From: Pseudomonadota bacterium
Lineage (GTDB): Bacteria > Pseudomonadota > Gammaproteobacteria > Burkholderiales > Ferrovaceae
NCBI GenBank assembly: GCA_021805445.1
Contig: JAJZFH010000007.1
Span: 37,991 to 101,990 of the forward strand
Direction: 5' to 3'
DNA length: 64,000 nt
Position numbers and translations under genes: made by a program. The notes under the pieces are model-generated. The model was not told where the DNA came from. It did not search any database and saw nothing but the letters and a program-made list of their open reading frames with translations. Shown piece by piece: positions 27,663 through 37,407 of this stretch. The number at the start of each line of letters is the position of its first letter. The stretch's first letter is position 1.

Positions 27663-28664
27663 TCACGCTGGATAACGAACCTTCAGTGCCTCCATGTAAC
27701 GGGCGATGCCTTCCTCCACATCGAGGAAGGGAGCGTGATAGCCGACACTGCGCAGTTGGCTCATGTCTGCTTCAGTGTAACTCTGGTATTTACCCTTCAA
27801 TGCATCGGGAAACGCAATATATTCGATGAGTTTCTGCTCGATCATCTCTTCCAGAGTCAACGCGGACTCGCCCCGGCGCAAGGCATTGATGGTCGCTACG
27901 GCCATCTGGTTGAAAGGACGACTGCAGCCAGTTCCGACATTGAATATCCCGGATACTTCGGGATGATCCAGCAGCCATAGGTTGACACGAACCACATCCT
28001 CCACCGAAATGAAGTCGCGCCGTTGTTCTCCATGAGCATAGCCGTCGCATCCTTCGAACAACCGGATGCGTCCATGGGCACGGTATTGATGAAAAAAATG
28101 GTAAGCCACCGAAGCCATGCGTTCCTTATGTTGCTCGCGGTCCCCATACACATTGAAATAGCGTAACCCGACACAGTGGGCAGTCAACTCATCACGGGCC
28201 AGATAGTGGCGCAAAAACTGATCGAACGCCAGTTTTGAATAGCCATAGACATTGAGGGGTCGTTCGCAGGCTGGATGTTCGCGAAACACTGCACTATCGC
28301 CATATACGGCAGCCGAAGATGCATAGATCAGGGGAATCTCGCGCGCCTGGCAAAAATAAAAGAGAGACCGGGAGAAACGAAAGTTATTGTCCATCATATA
28401 CCGGCCATCATGCTCCATCGTATCCGAACATGCCCCTTGGTGCAGTACCGCTTCAATCTCGAAATCCAGCGCGTCGGCTTCCACCTGTTCGATGAATTCG
28501 CGTTTGTCCATGTAGTCGGCCACGGTACAATCGGCCAGGTTGAGGAATTTCCCGGGCGTCTCCAGATTGTCCACCGCGAGAATCGATGTTTCGCCGTGCT
28601 GATTGAGTGCCTTGACCAGATTGGAGCCTATGAAACCGGCTGCGCCGGTGATGACCATTACCAT
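27663..28664 (-). CDS. hldD: ADP-L-glycero-D-manno-heptose-6-epimerase
   Basis: Last step of ADP-heptose synthesis for the LPS inner core. It is a short-chain dehydrogenase-type epimerase: NADP motif [16 protein letters not shown], the YxxxK catalytic pair in [14 protein letters not shown], and the HldD-specific [17 protein letters not shown]. The length is 333 residues. GGAG lies eight bases before the ATG. It overlaps the upstream kinase gene by seven bases. Confidence 0.96.
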   Translation of the reverse strand: MVMVITGAAGFIGSNLVKALNQHGETSILAVDNLETPGKFLNLADCTVADYMDKREFIEQVEADALDFEIEAVLHQGACSDTMEHDGRYMMDNNFRFSRSLFYFCQAREIPLIYASSAAVYGDSAVFREHPACERPLNVYGYSKLAFDQFLRHYLARDELTAHCVGLRYFNVYGDREQHKERMASVAYHFFHQYRAHGRIRLFEGCDGYAHGEQRRDFISVEDVVRVNLWLLDHPEVSGIFNVGTGCSRPFNQMAVATINALRRGESALTLEEMIEQKLIEYIAFPDALKGKYQSYTEADMSQLRSVGYHAPFLDVEEGIARYMEALKVRYPA

Positions 28665-29602
28665 GACGTGTTCTCCAGTTCATGATGAGTAACGACCGCC
28701 GTACCCAATTTGGAGACGGCGATCCCCGCTGCTCGATTGGCCCAGCGCATGGCCGTCGGCAATGGCATACCTTGCGCAGTCAGCACACCCAGGGTAGCAA
28801 TCACCGTATCTCCCGCCCCGCTGACGTCGTATACCTCCCGTGCCACCGTGGGTTCGTGAGTCACTCCCTGGGCCTGATAGAGGGTCATCCCTTCTTCGCT
28901 TCGAGTCACCAGGAGCGCATCCAATGCCAGTTCGGCACGCAGGATTTGTGCTTTTTCAGCCAGTTGCCGGTCGTCGAGCCAAGGTCCGGCCACCTGACGA
29001 AACTCGGTACGGTTGGGAGTCAACAGGGTCGCTCCATGATAATGGCGGTAATCTTCGCCTTTAGGGTCCACCAGTACCGGTTTTCCTGCTTTTCGGCATT
29101 GATTGATCATGGAAGCCACATGCTTCAAGGCGCCCTTTCCATAATCAGACAGAATGACCACATCGGCACGTTTGAGACAGTCTCCAAAATCCGTCAACTT
29201 ATTGAGCAGGACTTCCTGGCGGGGTAACGTTTCAAAGTCGATGCGCAACAACTGCTGCTGACGTCCCATGACGCGCAGTTTGACCGTAGTGGCAATGGAA
29301 GGATCGCGATGCAGGCGAGAAACCACGCCCTCTTGTACCAGCAACGCTTCCAGATGCTGAGCGGCTTCGTCTTCTCCGGTCACCGCCAGCAACTCACATT
29401 GGGCGCCCAGGGCAGCCACGCCCCGCGCCACGTTGGCCGCGCCGCCCGGACGTTCTTCGGCTTTTTCCACCAATACCACAGGAACAGGGGCTTCAGGAGA
29501 AATACGGTTGACCTCTCCAAACCAGTAACGATCCAGCATGACATCACCCACCACCAATACCCGCCGCTGTGAGAGTTCATGAAAGGGGGGGAAAGGACGC
29601 AT
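28658..29602 (-). CDS. hldA: D-beta-D-heptose 7-phosphate kinase (RfaE1, stand-alone)
   Basis: PfkB-family kinase forming heptose 1,7-bisphosphate in LPS core synthesis. N-terminal [20 protein letters not shown] and the ribokinase anion-hole and base motif [14 protein letters not shown] are clear. At 314 residues it contains only the kinase half of E. coli HldE; the adenylyltransferase half (HldC/RfaE2) must be a separate gene elsewhere, the usual betaproteobacterial arrangement. It abuts ugd upstream and overlaps hldD. Confidence 0.94.
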   Translation of the reverse strand: MRPFPPFHELSQRRVLVVGDVMLDRYWFGEVNRISPEAPVPVVLVEKAEERPGGAANVARGVAALGAQCELLAVTGEDEAAQHLEALLVQEGVVSRLHRDPSIATTVKLRVMGRQQQLLRIDFETLPRQEVLLNKLTDFGDCLKRADVVILSDYGKGALKHVASMINQCRKAGKPVLVDPKGEDYRHYHGATLLTPNRTEFRQVAGPWLDDRQLAEKAQILRAELALDALLVTRSEEGMTLYQAQGVTHEPTVAREVYDVSGAGDTVIATLGVLTAQGMPLPTAMRWANRAAGIAVSKLGTAVVTHHELENTSW

Positions 29603-30924
29603 TACAGCCTCCCGATACCATGATAGGTGAGACCCGCTGCGCGTACCAGGTGGGGCTCGTACAGGTTGCGTCCATCAAAGATGACCCGTGCGCGCAAAAA
29701 ACGGGCCATATGCTCGAAATCCGGGCTTCGAAAGACCTGCCATTCCGTCACCACCACCAGTGCATCGGCACCTTCCACGGCCGTTTCAGCGCTCTCCACA
29801 AAGGTCAAGCCCGCACGCTGCCCGAAAATATGGCGTGCTTCTTCCATGGCCACCGGATCGAAAGCGCGTAGGGTTGCCCCACGTTGCAACAATCCCTCGA
29901 TCAAAACCCGGGCAGGTGCTTCCCGCATGTCATCGGTATTGGGTTTGAAGGCCAGTCCCCACAGGGCAAAGCATTTTCCTTTCAGGCTCTCCCCGAAATG
30001 GGCATCGATCTTGTCCAGTAACACTGCTTTCTGGCGTTCGTTGACGGTTTCCACCGCTTCCAGAATGCGCAGGTCCAAACCATTTTCCGTGGCCGTCCGT
30101 TGTAGTGCCTGGACATCCTTGGGAAAACAGGAGCCCCCATAACCACAGCCCGGATAGAGAAACTGGTAACCAATGCGCGGATCGGAACCAATCCCCTGCC
30201 GGACCCGTTCGATGTCCGCACCCAGACGTTCTGCCAAAAGAGCCAGTTCGTTCATGAAGGAAATACGCGTGGCCAGCATGGCATTGGCCGCATATTTGGT
30301 CAGTTCGGCGGATTTGACATCCATCAGTATCAATTTGTCGTGATTGCGCTGAAATGGCGCATAAAGCGCGCGCATGGTCTCGATACCAAAGGCATCATCG
30401 GCCCCCACCACGATGCGGTCGGGACGCATGAAATCCTCCACTGCGGCCCCTTCCTTGAGAAATTCCGGATTGGAAACCACACAATAGGGAATCTCCACAC
30501 TGCGCCGACTCAACTCCTCGGCAATGGCAGCACTGACCTTCTCGGCCGTGCCCACGGGCACTGTGGATTTATCCACCACCACCTTACGACCATTCATGTA
30601 TCGACCGATGGTACGGGCAGCTGCCACCACGTGGGAAAGATCGGCCGAACCATCTTCATCAGGGGGAGTGCCCACGGCAATGAACTGAATCAAACCGTAT
30701 TCCACACTTTTCCGGATATCCGTCGTAAAGGATAACCGCCCTGCCGCCACATTGCGTTGAACCATGGTCTCCAGGCCGGGTTCATAGATAGGAATGCTGC
30801 CCGCGCGCAAAATCTCGATCTTGCGCGGATCCACGTCCAGACACAAAACATGATTCCCCATCTCAGCCAGGCACGCACCACTGACCAATCCCACATATCC
30901 TGTTCCGATCACGGAAATTTTCAT
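29602..30924 (-). CDS. ugd: UDP-glucose 6-dehydrogenase
   Basis: Oxidises UDP-glucose to UDP-glucuronate for exopolysaccharide or LPS modification. NAD motif [19 protein letters not shown], Lys210 in [12 protein letters not shown] and the catalytic Cys266 in [14 protein letters not shown] are present. The length is 440 residues. It overlaps pyrF by four bases and hldA by one, so translation is coupled. Confidence 0.96.
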   Translation of the reverse strand: MKISVIGTGYVGLVSGACLAEMGNHVLCLDVDPRKIEILRAGSIPIYEPGLETMVQRNVAAGRLSFTTDIRKSVEYGLIQFIAVGTPPDEDGSADLSHVVAAARTIGRYMNGRKVVVDKSTVPVGTAEKVSAAIAEELSRRSVEIPYCVVSNPEFLKEGAAVEDFMRPDRIVVGADDAFGIETMRALYAPFQRNHDKLILMDVKSAELTKYAANAMLATRISFMNELALLAERLGADIERVRQGIGSDPRIGYQFLYPGCGYGGSCFPKDVQALQRTATENGLDLRILEAVETVNERQKAVLLDKIDAHFGESLKGKCFALWGLAFKPNTDDMREAPARVLIEGLLQRGATLRAFDPVAMEEARHIFGQRAGLTFVESAETAVEGADALVVVTEWQVFRSPDFEHMARFLRARVIFDGRNLYEPHLVRAAGLTYHGIGRL

Positions 30925-31631
30925 ACTGCAGTACTCCTTGCCCCTGAAATCAGTGAATTGAATTGTGCCAAGGCCTTCATGGGATCCTCACTGCGGGTGA
31001 TGGAACGTCCGACCACCAGATAATCAGAGCCGGCCCGCAGTGCCGTGACAGGGGTAACCACCCGTTTCTGGTCGCCCTGATCATCGTCAGGCAGTCGAAT
31101 GCCCGGCGTGACCAGAGAAAAGGAGGCAGCAACCTGAGAACGCAGGAGGGAGGCTTCCTGCGCCGAACAGACCACGCCGTCCAAGCCGCTGGACTCCGCC
31201 AAGCGGGCCATGCGTTGCACGGTCTCGGTCAAACTGCAACCGAATCCCAACGTCACCAGGTCACTGTCCTGAAGACTGGTCAGAATCGTAATGGCAATCA
31301 GCAGAGGGCGCTGGGGATAAGGTTCAAGGGCTTTCCTGGCCGCTTCCAACATGGTTCTGCCCCCACTGGCATGGACATCCATCATCCATACCCCCAGATC
31401 CGCAGCAACCCGACAGGCCTGAGACACCGTATGGGGGATGTCGTGGTACTTGAGATCAAGAAAAATATCAAAACCCCGTGCACCCAAAGCCCGAACCAGT
31501 GACGGGCCGCAGGCCGTAAATAATTCCTTGCCCACCTTGAGTCGACAAACCCCGGGTTCCAATTGATCCACCAAGGTCCAGACCTCGCGTTCCGTAGAGA
31601 AATCCAGCGCCAGAATCAGGGGAGAATTCAT
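30921..31631 (-). CDS. pyrF: Orotidine 5'-phosphate decarboxylase
   Basis: Final step of UMP synthesis. The 236-residue protein has [10 protein letters not shown], the catalytic [13 protein letters not shown] (Lys-Asp pairs) and the phosphate-binding [18 protein letters not shown] and [15 protein letters not shown]. It follows lapB by 15 bases and overlaps ugd. Supply of UMP next to a UDP-sugar dehydrogenase may be coincidental. Confidence 0.95.
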   Translation of the reverse strand: MNSPLILALDFSTEREVWTLVDQLEPGVCRLKVGKELFTACGPSLVRALGARGFDIFLDLKYHDIPHTVSQACRVAADLGVWMMDVHASGGRTMLEAARKALEPYPQRPLLIAITILTSLQDSDLVTLGFGCSLTETVQRMARLAESSGLDGVVCSAQEASLLRSQVAASFSLVTPGIRLPDDDQGDQKRVVTPVTALRAGSDYLVVGRSITRSEDPMKALAQFNSLISGARSTAV

Positions 31632-31646
31632 ACCGTTGTCCTTGGA

Positions 31647-32831
31647 TTAATGTGTGACGACACTGCCTTCGGTTTCGACCTGGCGACGGGGTGGATAGGA
31701 GTCCCAGTTGCCACAGGCAGGACAATGCCAATGAAAGGAACGGGCCTTGAATCCGCAGTGGCGACATTGGTAAAATGCCAGTCGCTCATAATGACCATGC
31801 ACGATATCGCGCATGCGTTGGACTTCGGCCCGTAATTCGGGCGCAACCCCCACCAATTGAGCCTCCAGAAAACGGTCCAGATTTCCCAGCGTGGGGCGAC
31901 GTTCCAATTCCGCGCGCACCAAACGCAGCGCTTCTTCCACTCCGCGGATTTCCAAAGTCAACTGAAACGCCAAACTCAACAAGTCGAGATTGGGATAACG
32001 TTCCATCCATCCTTGCATCAAGGTCACCGCCTCGTTGACCTGTCCCAGTTGACGCAATGCATCGCTCAGGGGGCGCGCCACCAGAAACAGATAATCCGGA
32101 TCTCTCTGCTCCAATTCCTGCCATTGGGCGCAGGCTTCTTCGACCCGTCCTGCCTTGAAGGTCCACTCCCCCCGCAACACATAGGCGCGTACACAGTTGC
32201 GTTGAGTTTCCAGGGCCTGTTTCAGAAGATCCTGGGCTTCCTCGAATTGAGACCGGGTATGAGCCAAAATAGCCAATTCGCAATAAAAATTGGCCATATC
32301 CCCGCGTCGGTCCTCCCCGGTTTTTTGCTCCAGAACATGGGCGACCTGAATGGCCCGGGTCCAGTCTTTTTCCGTGACATGGATGTCCAGCAGATGATGT
32401 AGTGCCGACTCTTCATAGTCGGAGTCTTTCAACTTTTCGAACAAAGGCTCTGCCCGATCCAGTAAACCGGCTTTGAGGAAGTCCAGAGCCAGTTCATAGA
32501 GTGCTTCCGTCCGTTGCTGGGGACCGAGATCCGTGCGTTCCACCAGATTCTGATGCATGCGTGTCGCGCGGTCCACCTCCCCACGCCGACGAAACAGCCC
32601 CCCCAGCGCAAATTGCAACTCGACGGTCTGTTGTTCTGCCCGCGCCACTTCGATGAAGGATTCGATCGCCTTGTCCGGTTGCTCGTTGAGCAGTAGATTG
32701 AGCCCCTTGAAATAGGAGGCTGGCAGTGCCCGGGACTCGGTGAGCAAATGGCGAATATCGACGCGAGCGGCAAGCCAACCCAAACCGAAAAAAACCGGGA
32801 GTGCGAGTAACCAGTAAACTTGAAAATCCAT
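31647..32831 (-). CDS. lapB: LPS assembly protein LapB (YciM)
   Basis: Inner-membrane TPR protein that, in E. coli, works with FtsH to control LpxC and therefore LPS synthesis. One N-terminal membrane helix (VYWLLALPVFFGLGWLAARV), a long TPR array, and a C-terminal rubredoxin-like zinc/iron site with Cys356, 359, 370 and 373 (CRHCG and CPACG). The length is 394 residues. The start agrees with the family, yet no Shine-Dalgarno is present: the ATG is preceded directly by CCTCCTCCT. It follows lapA. Confidence 0.95.
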   Translation of the reverse strand: MDFQVYWLLALPVFFGLGWLAARVDIRHLLTESRALPASYFKGLNLLLNEQPDKAIESFIEVARAEQQTVELQFALGGLFRRRGEVDRATRMHQNLVERTDLGPQQRTEALYELALDFLKAGLLDRAEPLFEKLKDSDYEESALHHLLDIHVTEKDWTRAIQVAHVLEQKTGEDRRGDMANFYCELAILAHTRSQFEEAQDLLKQALETQRNCVRAYVLRGEWTFKAGRVEEACAQWQELEQRDPDYLFLVARPLSDALRQLGQVNEAVTLMQGWMERYPNLDLLSLAFQLTLEIRGVEEALRLVRAELERRPTLGNLDRFLEAQLVGVAPELRAEVQRMRDIVHGHYERLAFYQCRHCGFKARSFHWHCPACGNWDSYPPRRQVETEGSVVTH

Positions 32832-32875
32832 AGGAGGAGGATGATACCTTTTTTGGAGGGGAACCGATAGGCCCT

Positions 32876-33157
32876 TCAGTCCCGAGGAGGTTCGGTAGGC
32901 GATGGAATATTTTTTGTCGGAGAACCCGAACGTCGCAAACGAGCCAACTCACCCCGTAAGCCCCACCAGATCCGGGTCGTGGTCAACAACCCCAGCAATG
33001 CCCCGCCGCACACCGCCAACAATAGAACAATGATCAAGGGTGCATGCCACTGCAAACCGAACAAGAAATTCACCGTCACAGGCGTGGTATTTTTGAGGCA
33101 AAACCCCAGAAGCAATACAAACAGAAATATTCTGATCAGCCAGCGTAACGTGTTCAT
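32876..33157 (-). CDS. lapA: LapA-family membrane protein (DUF1049)
   Basis: Small inner-membrane protein encoded with lapB and thought to act with it in LPS assembly. Two hydrophobic segments (LIRIFLFVLLLGFCLKN and PLIIVLLLAVCGGALLGLLT) are followed by a charged cytoplasmic tail. It is 93 residues long, as expected. It lies downstream of the ihfB terminator, so lapAB probably needs its own promoter or read-through. Confidence 0.92.
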   Translation of the reverse strand: MNTLRWLIRIFLFVLLLGFCLKNTTPVTVNFLFGLQWHAPLIIVLLLAVCGGALLGLLTTTRIWWGLRGELARLRRSGSPTKNIPSPTEPPRD

Positions 33158-33182
33158 GGTTCACACCCTCTCCCTCAACCCC

Positions 33183-33220
33183 AAAAAAAAACGGGATGAA
33201 AGATTTTAACCCTCATCCCG
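33183..33220 (-). terminator. Rho-independent terminator after ihfB
   Basis: Minus-strand stem CGGGATGA/TCATCCCG (eight perfect pairs, 33213-33220 with 33192-33199, loop of 13) is followed by nine T residues (33191-33183). It lies 48 bases after the ihfB stop and 26 bases before lapA. It should end most rpsA-ihfB transcription ahead of lapAB. Confidence 0.88.
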
Positions 33221-33267
33221 CTTTCGGTATCTGCAGATCTGCCGGAATCACCATTCAGTTTCCGTGT

Positions 33268-33573
33268 TCAGTCACCCACTGGTTTGGTGCTTTCCGTGAG
33301 ATCGACCCGATCACGCAAATCCTTGCCCGGCTTGAAATGAGGCACGAACTTTTCCGGAACGTGCACCTTTTCTCCGGTTTTCGGATTTCTCCCCTGGCGA
33401 GCCGGACGATGATTCAAACCAAAACTGCCAAACCCACGAATCTCGATGCGCTGCCCTTCCGTCAAACACTGACCCATGGAGTCCAGCAGGGTCTTCACCG
33501 CCATCTCTGCATCACGGGCCACCAACTGTGGATAGTGACTGGCCAGCAGGTCGATCAGTTCAGATTTGGTCAT
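33268..33573 (-). CDS. ihfB: Integration host factor beta subunit
   Basis: DNA-bending protein that with IhfA organises the nucleoid and assists promoters. The 101-residue sequence starts [17 protein letters not shown] and contains the arm with [18 protein letters not shown] and the intercalating Pro in GRNPKTGE. It is 11 bases downstream of rpsA, the common proteobacterial order. Confidence 0.97.
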   Translation of the reverse strand: MTKSELIDLLASHYPQLVARDAEMAVKTLLDSMGQCLTEGQRIEIRGFGSFGLNHRPARQGRNPKTGEKVHVPEKFVPHFKPGKDLRDRVDLTESTKPVGD

Positions 33574-33584
33574 CGCCCAGTCCC

Positions 33585-35303
33585 TCAGCTTGCGTTGTCC
33601 GGGTTGGACAACTTGGCTTTCAGCAAAGCGCCCAGACTGGTCGTCCCCGCATTGTGCGGACTTTCTGCCGCCATGCGTTGCAGGGCAGCATTTTCTTCCA
33701 CGGCATCCCGTGCCTTGATGGACAGGTTGATGGAACGATTCTTACGGTCCACATTGAGAATCACGGCTTCTACACTGTCCCCTTCGCTGAGTAAACTGCG
33801 CAGATCTTCCACCCGTTCACGGGATACTTCGGAGGCACGCAGATAGCCTTCGATCTCGTCTCCAAGATCGATCACGGCACCCTTGGCATCCACCGACTTG
33901 ACCTTGCCCTTGACGAGGGTTCCCTTGTCATTGGAAGCCGAGAAATTGCTGAAAGGATCGCCAGACAACTGCTTGATTCCAAGAGAGATTCTTTCCCTAT
34001 CCACATCGATGGACAGAACCATGGCTTCCACTTCATCGCCCTTTCGGTAGTTGTGAACGGCTTCTTCCCCCGTTTGGTTCCAGGACAAGTCGGAGAGATG
34101 GACCAATCCATCGATACCTCCAGGCAAGCCAATGAACACGCCAAAGTCTGTGATCGACTTGATTTGCCCACGAACCCGGTCATTCTTGTTGTGGTTCATG
34201 GCAAAGTCTTCCCAGGGATTGGCACGACATTGCTTCATGCCCAAGGAAATCCGCCGACGTTCTTCATCGATTTCAAGAATCATGACCTCGACTTCATCGC
34301 CCAATTGAACCACCTTGGACGGATGAACATTCTTGTTGGTCCAGTCCATTTCGGAAACATGCACCAGCCCTTCGATCCCCTGTTCGATTTCGACGAAGGC
34401 ACCGTAGTCGGTCAGGTTGGTTACTTTTCCAAACAGGCGGGTACGCTCGGGATAACGACGGCTCAAACCAACCCAGGGGTCTTCGCCCAGTTGCTTGAGA
34501 CCCAGGGAAACCCGATTCTTTTCCTGATCGAACTTGAGGACTTTGGCCTCGACTTCATCCCCCACCGCCAACACTTCGGAAGGATGCTTGACACGCCGCC
34601 AGGCCAGGTCAGTGATGTGCAGCAATCCATCGATGCCGCCCAGATCCACAAATGCGCCATAGTCGGTGATATTTTTCACCAGACCGCGCACGATGGACCC
34701 TTCTTTCAAGGTATCCAGCAAACTCTGACGATCGGCCCCTTGCGAGGCTTCCATCACTGCGCGACGGGAAACCACCACATTGTTGCGTTTACGGTCAAGT
34801 TTGATGACCTTGAACTCCATTTCCTTGCCTTCATAAGGGGTAGTATCCTTGACGGGACGAATATCCACCAGGGATCCCGGCAGGAAGGCACGAATACCAT
34901 TCACCATCACCGTCAATCCACCCTTGACCTTGCCCGTCACCATCCCCAGGACCAAGGCGCCTTGTGCCAAGGCATCATCGAGGTCGAGCCAGGCTGCCAG
35001 ACGTTTTGCCTTCTCGCGGGAGAGGCGAGTCGATCCATAGCCATCTTCGAGGGCATCGATGGCGACCTTGACGAAATCACCGACTTGAACTTCCAGTTCA
35101 CCCCGGTCATTCTTGAATTCTTCGATGGGAATCAAACTTTCCGACTTCAGACCGGCGTTGACCACCACGGTATTGGCATCGATACTCACCACTTCCGCCG
35201 TGATGACTTCACCGGAACGCATTTCCTGGTGTGTCAGACTTTCTTCAAAGAGGCTGGCAAAACTTTCGGAGAATTCCACTTGGGACGTCATGTTCATGTT
35301 CAT
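33585..35303 (-). CDS. rpsA: 30S ribosomal protein S1
   Basis: Binds mRNA at the 30S platform and melts structured start regions. The 572-residue protein contains six S1 repeats, recognisable by repeated segments such as [33 protein letters not shown] and [17 protein letters not shown]. The start has three tandem in-frame ATGs (35303, 35297, 35291) with AAGG four bases before the first. A structured leader fills the gap to cmk, a likely site of autogenous control as for E. coli S1. Confidence 0.97.
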   Translation of the reverse strand: MNMNMTSQVEFSESFASLFEESLTHQEMRSGEVITAEVVSIDANTVVVNAGLKSESLIPIEEFKNDRGELEVQVGDFVKVAIDALEDGYGSTRLSREKAKRLAAWLDLDDALAQGALVLGMVTGKVKGGLTVMVNGIRAFLPGSLVDIRPVKDTTPYEGKEMEFKVIKLDRKRNNVVVSRRAVMEASQGADRQSLLDTLKEGSIVRGLVKNITDYGAFVDLGGIDGLLHITDLAWRRVKHPSEVLAVGDEVEAKVLKFDQEKNRVSLGLKQLGEDPWVGLSRRYPERTRLFGKVTNLTDYGAFVEIEQGIEGLVHVSEMDWTNKNVHPSKVVQLGDEVEVMILEIDEERRRISLGMKQCRANPWEDFAMNHNKNDRVRGQIKSITDFGVFIGLPGGIDGLVHLSDLSWNQTGEEAVHNYRKGDEVEAMVLSIDVDRERISLGIKQLSGDPFSNFSASNDKGTLVKGKVKSVDAKGAVIDLGDEIEGYLRASEVSRERVEDLRSLLSEGDSVEAVILNVDRKNRSINLSIKARDAVEENAALQRMAAESPHNAGTTSLGALLKAKLSNPDNAS

Positions 35304-35319
35304 TAGACCTTGAGATCAG

Positions 35320-35426
35320 CCTACCGCAACGTAGGGTTTATATTGGATTTGTAGCCGTACAACTTCTCCACCCCCCCGGAAGCGCGGAGTATCCTTCATG
35401 GAAAAGAAAACTCTTTGTACGGCTAC
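35320..35426 (-). promoter_or_regulatory. Structured rpsA leader RNA
   Basis: On the minus strand the cmk stop codon begins a 12-base arm (35426-35415) that pairs perfectly with 35362-35351. Inside it CTTTTCCA can pair with TGGAGAAG (eight pairs, one G-U), making a long interrupted stem of about 76 bases. A second hairpin, CCTAC/GTAGG with loop GTTGCG (35335-35320), follows, then AAGG and the start. Such a layout fits autoregulation by S1, which is known for E. coli rpsA, though this structure is not one I recognise from a named family. Confidence 0.6.
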
Positions 35427-36085
35427 CCCTCATGCCGGGCATTCATGGAATACCAAGCCAGAATTTGCGCCATCGCCTGATCGATACTTAACGCGGATGT
35501 ATCGAGAATCAAGGCCCCCGTGGGGTCCAGAGGCGCCACTGCCCGCGTGCGGTCCCGTTCATCACGGTCTCGCAAATCACGCACAACGTCCGCCATTATG
35601 ACATTAACTCCTTTACTGATCAACTGGTTAAATCGTCGTTCCGCACGCACTTCCGGCGTTGCCGTCAAAAAAACCTTGAGCAAGGCCTGGGGAAATACCA
35701 CAGACCCCATATCCCGCCCGTCGGCGACCAGTCCAGGCGCACGTAAAAAGTTCCGCTGTCGTTCCAGCAAAGCGGATCGTACCGCCGGAAAAGTTGAAAG
35801 TCGGGACGCCAGATGGCCGCAGTCTTCCGTTCGAATCGCCTCAGTCACCACTTCGCCCGCCAGACGGATGTCATTCCCAACGAATTCCACTGGCAGCCGG
35901 GCGGCCAGATGCCCCAGAATTTCTTCCCCTGCCTCCTCCAATCCCTGACGTGCAACCGCCAATGCCGTCAGTCGGTACAATGCGCCGCTGTCCAGATAAT
36001 GGAACCCTAACCGTTGGGCGACGCGTTGGGCAACGGTTCCTTTCCCGGAAGCGGAAGGTCCATCGATCGCGATGACAGGAATCAT
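35423..36085 (-). CDS. cmk: Cytidylate kinase
   Basis: Phosphorylates CMP and dCMP. The 220-residue protein has P-loop IDGPSASGKGTVAQ, LDSGALYRLTALA and the DGRDMGSVVFP nucleotide-binding segment. Its ATG overlaps the aroA stop (ATGA). The frame is open upstream through aroA but that part is a shadow of aroA. Its stop codon lies within the first arm of the rpsA leader stem. Confidence 0.96.
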   Translation of the reverse strand: MIPVIAIDGPSASGKGTVAQRVAQRLGFHYLDSGALYRLTALAVARQGLEEAGEEILGHLAARLPVEFVGNDIRLAGEVVTEAIRTEDCGHLASRLSTFPAVRSALLERQRNFLRAPGLVADGRDMGSVVFPQALLKVFLTATPEVRAERRFNQLISKGVNVIMADVVRDLRDRDERDRTRAVAPLDPTGALILDTSALSIDQAMAQILAWYSMNARHEG

Positions 36086-37407
36086 GACGCGTCCAGATTC
36101 AGTCCCACCGCGCGCGCCAAGGAGGCGAAACCGGGAAAGGAAGTCGCCACATTGGCACAATCCCGAATTTCGATGGGTCCTCGAGCACACAATGCCGCCA
36201 TGGCAAAACTCATGGCAATCCGGTGATCCCCGCGGCTCTCCACCGTTCCGCTCCCAAATCCCTGCCCTCCTTCGATGATCAAACCATCGGGCAGGACTTC
36301 CGCGCAGACCCCCAATGCCCTCAGACCATCCGCCATGACCTGAATGCGATCGCTTTCCTTGACTCGCAATTCGGCGGCGCCCCTCAGTACGGTGCGTCCC
36401 TCGGCACAAGCCGCTGCAATGAACAACGCAGGAAACTCGTCGATGGCCAGAGGAACCAATTCGGGGGGAATGGTAATGCCGCGCAGGGGGGCTGCGCGCA
36501 CCCGCAGATCTGCCAAAGGTTCGCCTCCCGCACTCCAGGTACGTTCGACCTCCAGGTTCGCGCCCATCAAACGCAATATATCGAGGACCCCCGTCCGGGT
36601 AGGATTCACTCCCACGCGCTGCAAATGAAGATCAGAACCTGAGGCAATGCAGGCCCCCACCAGAAAGAAGGCTGCCGAAGAAATATCCCCGGGCACTTCA
36701 ATGGGCGTGGCATGCAACGCATACCCCCCGGTCACACGAATGGTCCGTCCCGCGCGTCGAACGGGCACTCCAAAACCTTCGAACATACGTTCCGTATGGT
36801 CACGAGTCACTTCGGGTTCGGTGATGACCGTTTCACCCCGGGCGTACAAACCCGCCAGAAGCAAAGCCGATTTGACCTGGGCGCTGGCCATGGGGAGCGT
36901 GTAGGTCAGACCGTGCAATTCCGGAGTCCCGAAAATTTTCAAGGGGGGGCGCCCCCCGGCCGCAGTCTCCAGCCGTGCGCCCATCAGGCGCAGTGGATCC
37001 GCCACCCGCGCCATGGGACGTTGGGTCAAACTGGCGTCTCCCGTCAAAGTGCAATCGAAGGGTTGGGCGGCCAGCAAGCCCGCCAAAAGCCGCATGGAGG
37101 TGCCCGAATTGCCACAATCCAGGACCTTGGTCGGAGCCTTGAGACCATGCAACCCCACCCCGTGAATGATTACCCGTCCCTGTTCCGGCCCTTCGATCTG
37201 CACGCCCAGCGTACGGAAGACATTCATGGTCGCCAGGGCATCCTCCCCTTCCAGAAACCCCGTGACCTCCGTGATCCCTTCGGCCAAAGCACCCAGCATG
37301 ATGCTGCGGTGCGAAATGGATTTATCGCCCGGGACACGAATCGTTCCTGTCAACCGCCCTCCCGGCGTCACATGATAAACCTGCATGGTATCGTTCGCCT
37401 CGCTCAT
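36082..37407 (-). CDS. aroA: 3-phosphoshikimate 1-carboxyvinyltransferase (EPSP synthase)
   Basis: Sixth step of the shikimate pathway. Substrate-binding motifs PGDKSISHRSIMLGALAEG and DCGNSGTSMRLLAGLLAAQ, and the late AVKESDRI-type segment (LRVKESDRIQVMADGL), are intact. The length is 441 residues from the ATG that follows AGGA by six bases; an ATG five codons upstream also exists. It overlaps tyrA and cmk by four bases each. Confidence 0.96.
   Translation of the reverse strand: MSEANDTMQVYHVTPGGRLTGTIRVPGDKSISHRSIMLGALAEGITEVTGFLEGEDALATMNVFRTLGVQIEGPEQGRVIIHGVGLHGLKAPTKVLDCGNSGTSMRLLAGLLAAQPFDCTLTGDASLTQRPMARVADPLRLMGARLETAAGGRPPLKIFGTPELHGLTYTLPMASAQVKSALLLAGLYARGETVITEPEVTRDHTERMFEGFGVPVRRAGRTIRVTGGYALHATPIEVPGDISSAAFFLVGACIASGSDLHLQRVGVNPTRTGVLDILRLMGANLEVERTWSAGGEPLADLRVRAAPLRGITIPPELVPLAIDEFPALFIAAACAEGRTVLRGAAELRVKESDRIQVMADGLRALGVCAEVLPDGLIIEGGQGFGSGTVESRGDHRIAMSFAMAALCARGPIEIRDCANVATSFPGFASLARAVGLNLDAS

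Noticed and set aside
34053..35306. A 417-codon open frame opposite rpsA
   Set aside because: Antisense to the S1 repeats; its apparent internal repeats mirror those of rpsA and there is no ribosome site or family match.
36086..36409. N-terminal extension of cmk
   Set aside because: The extra 108 codons overlap aroA in another frame and do not resemble any cytidylate kinase; the ATG at 36085 gives the normal protein.
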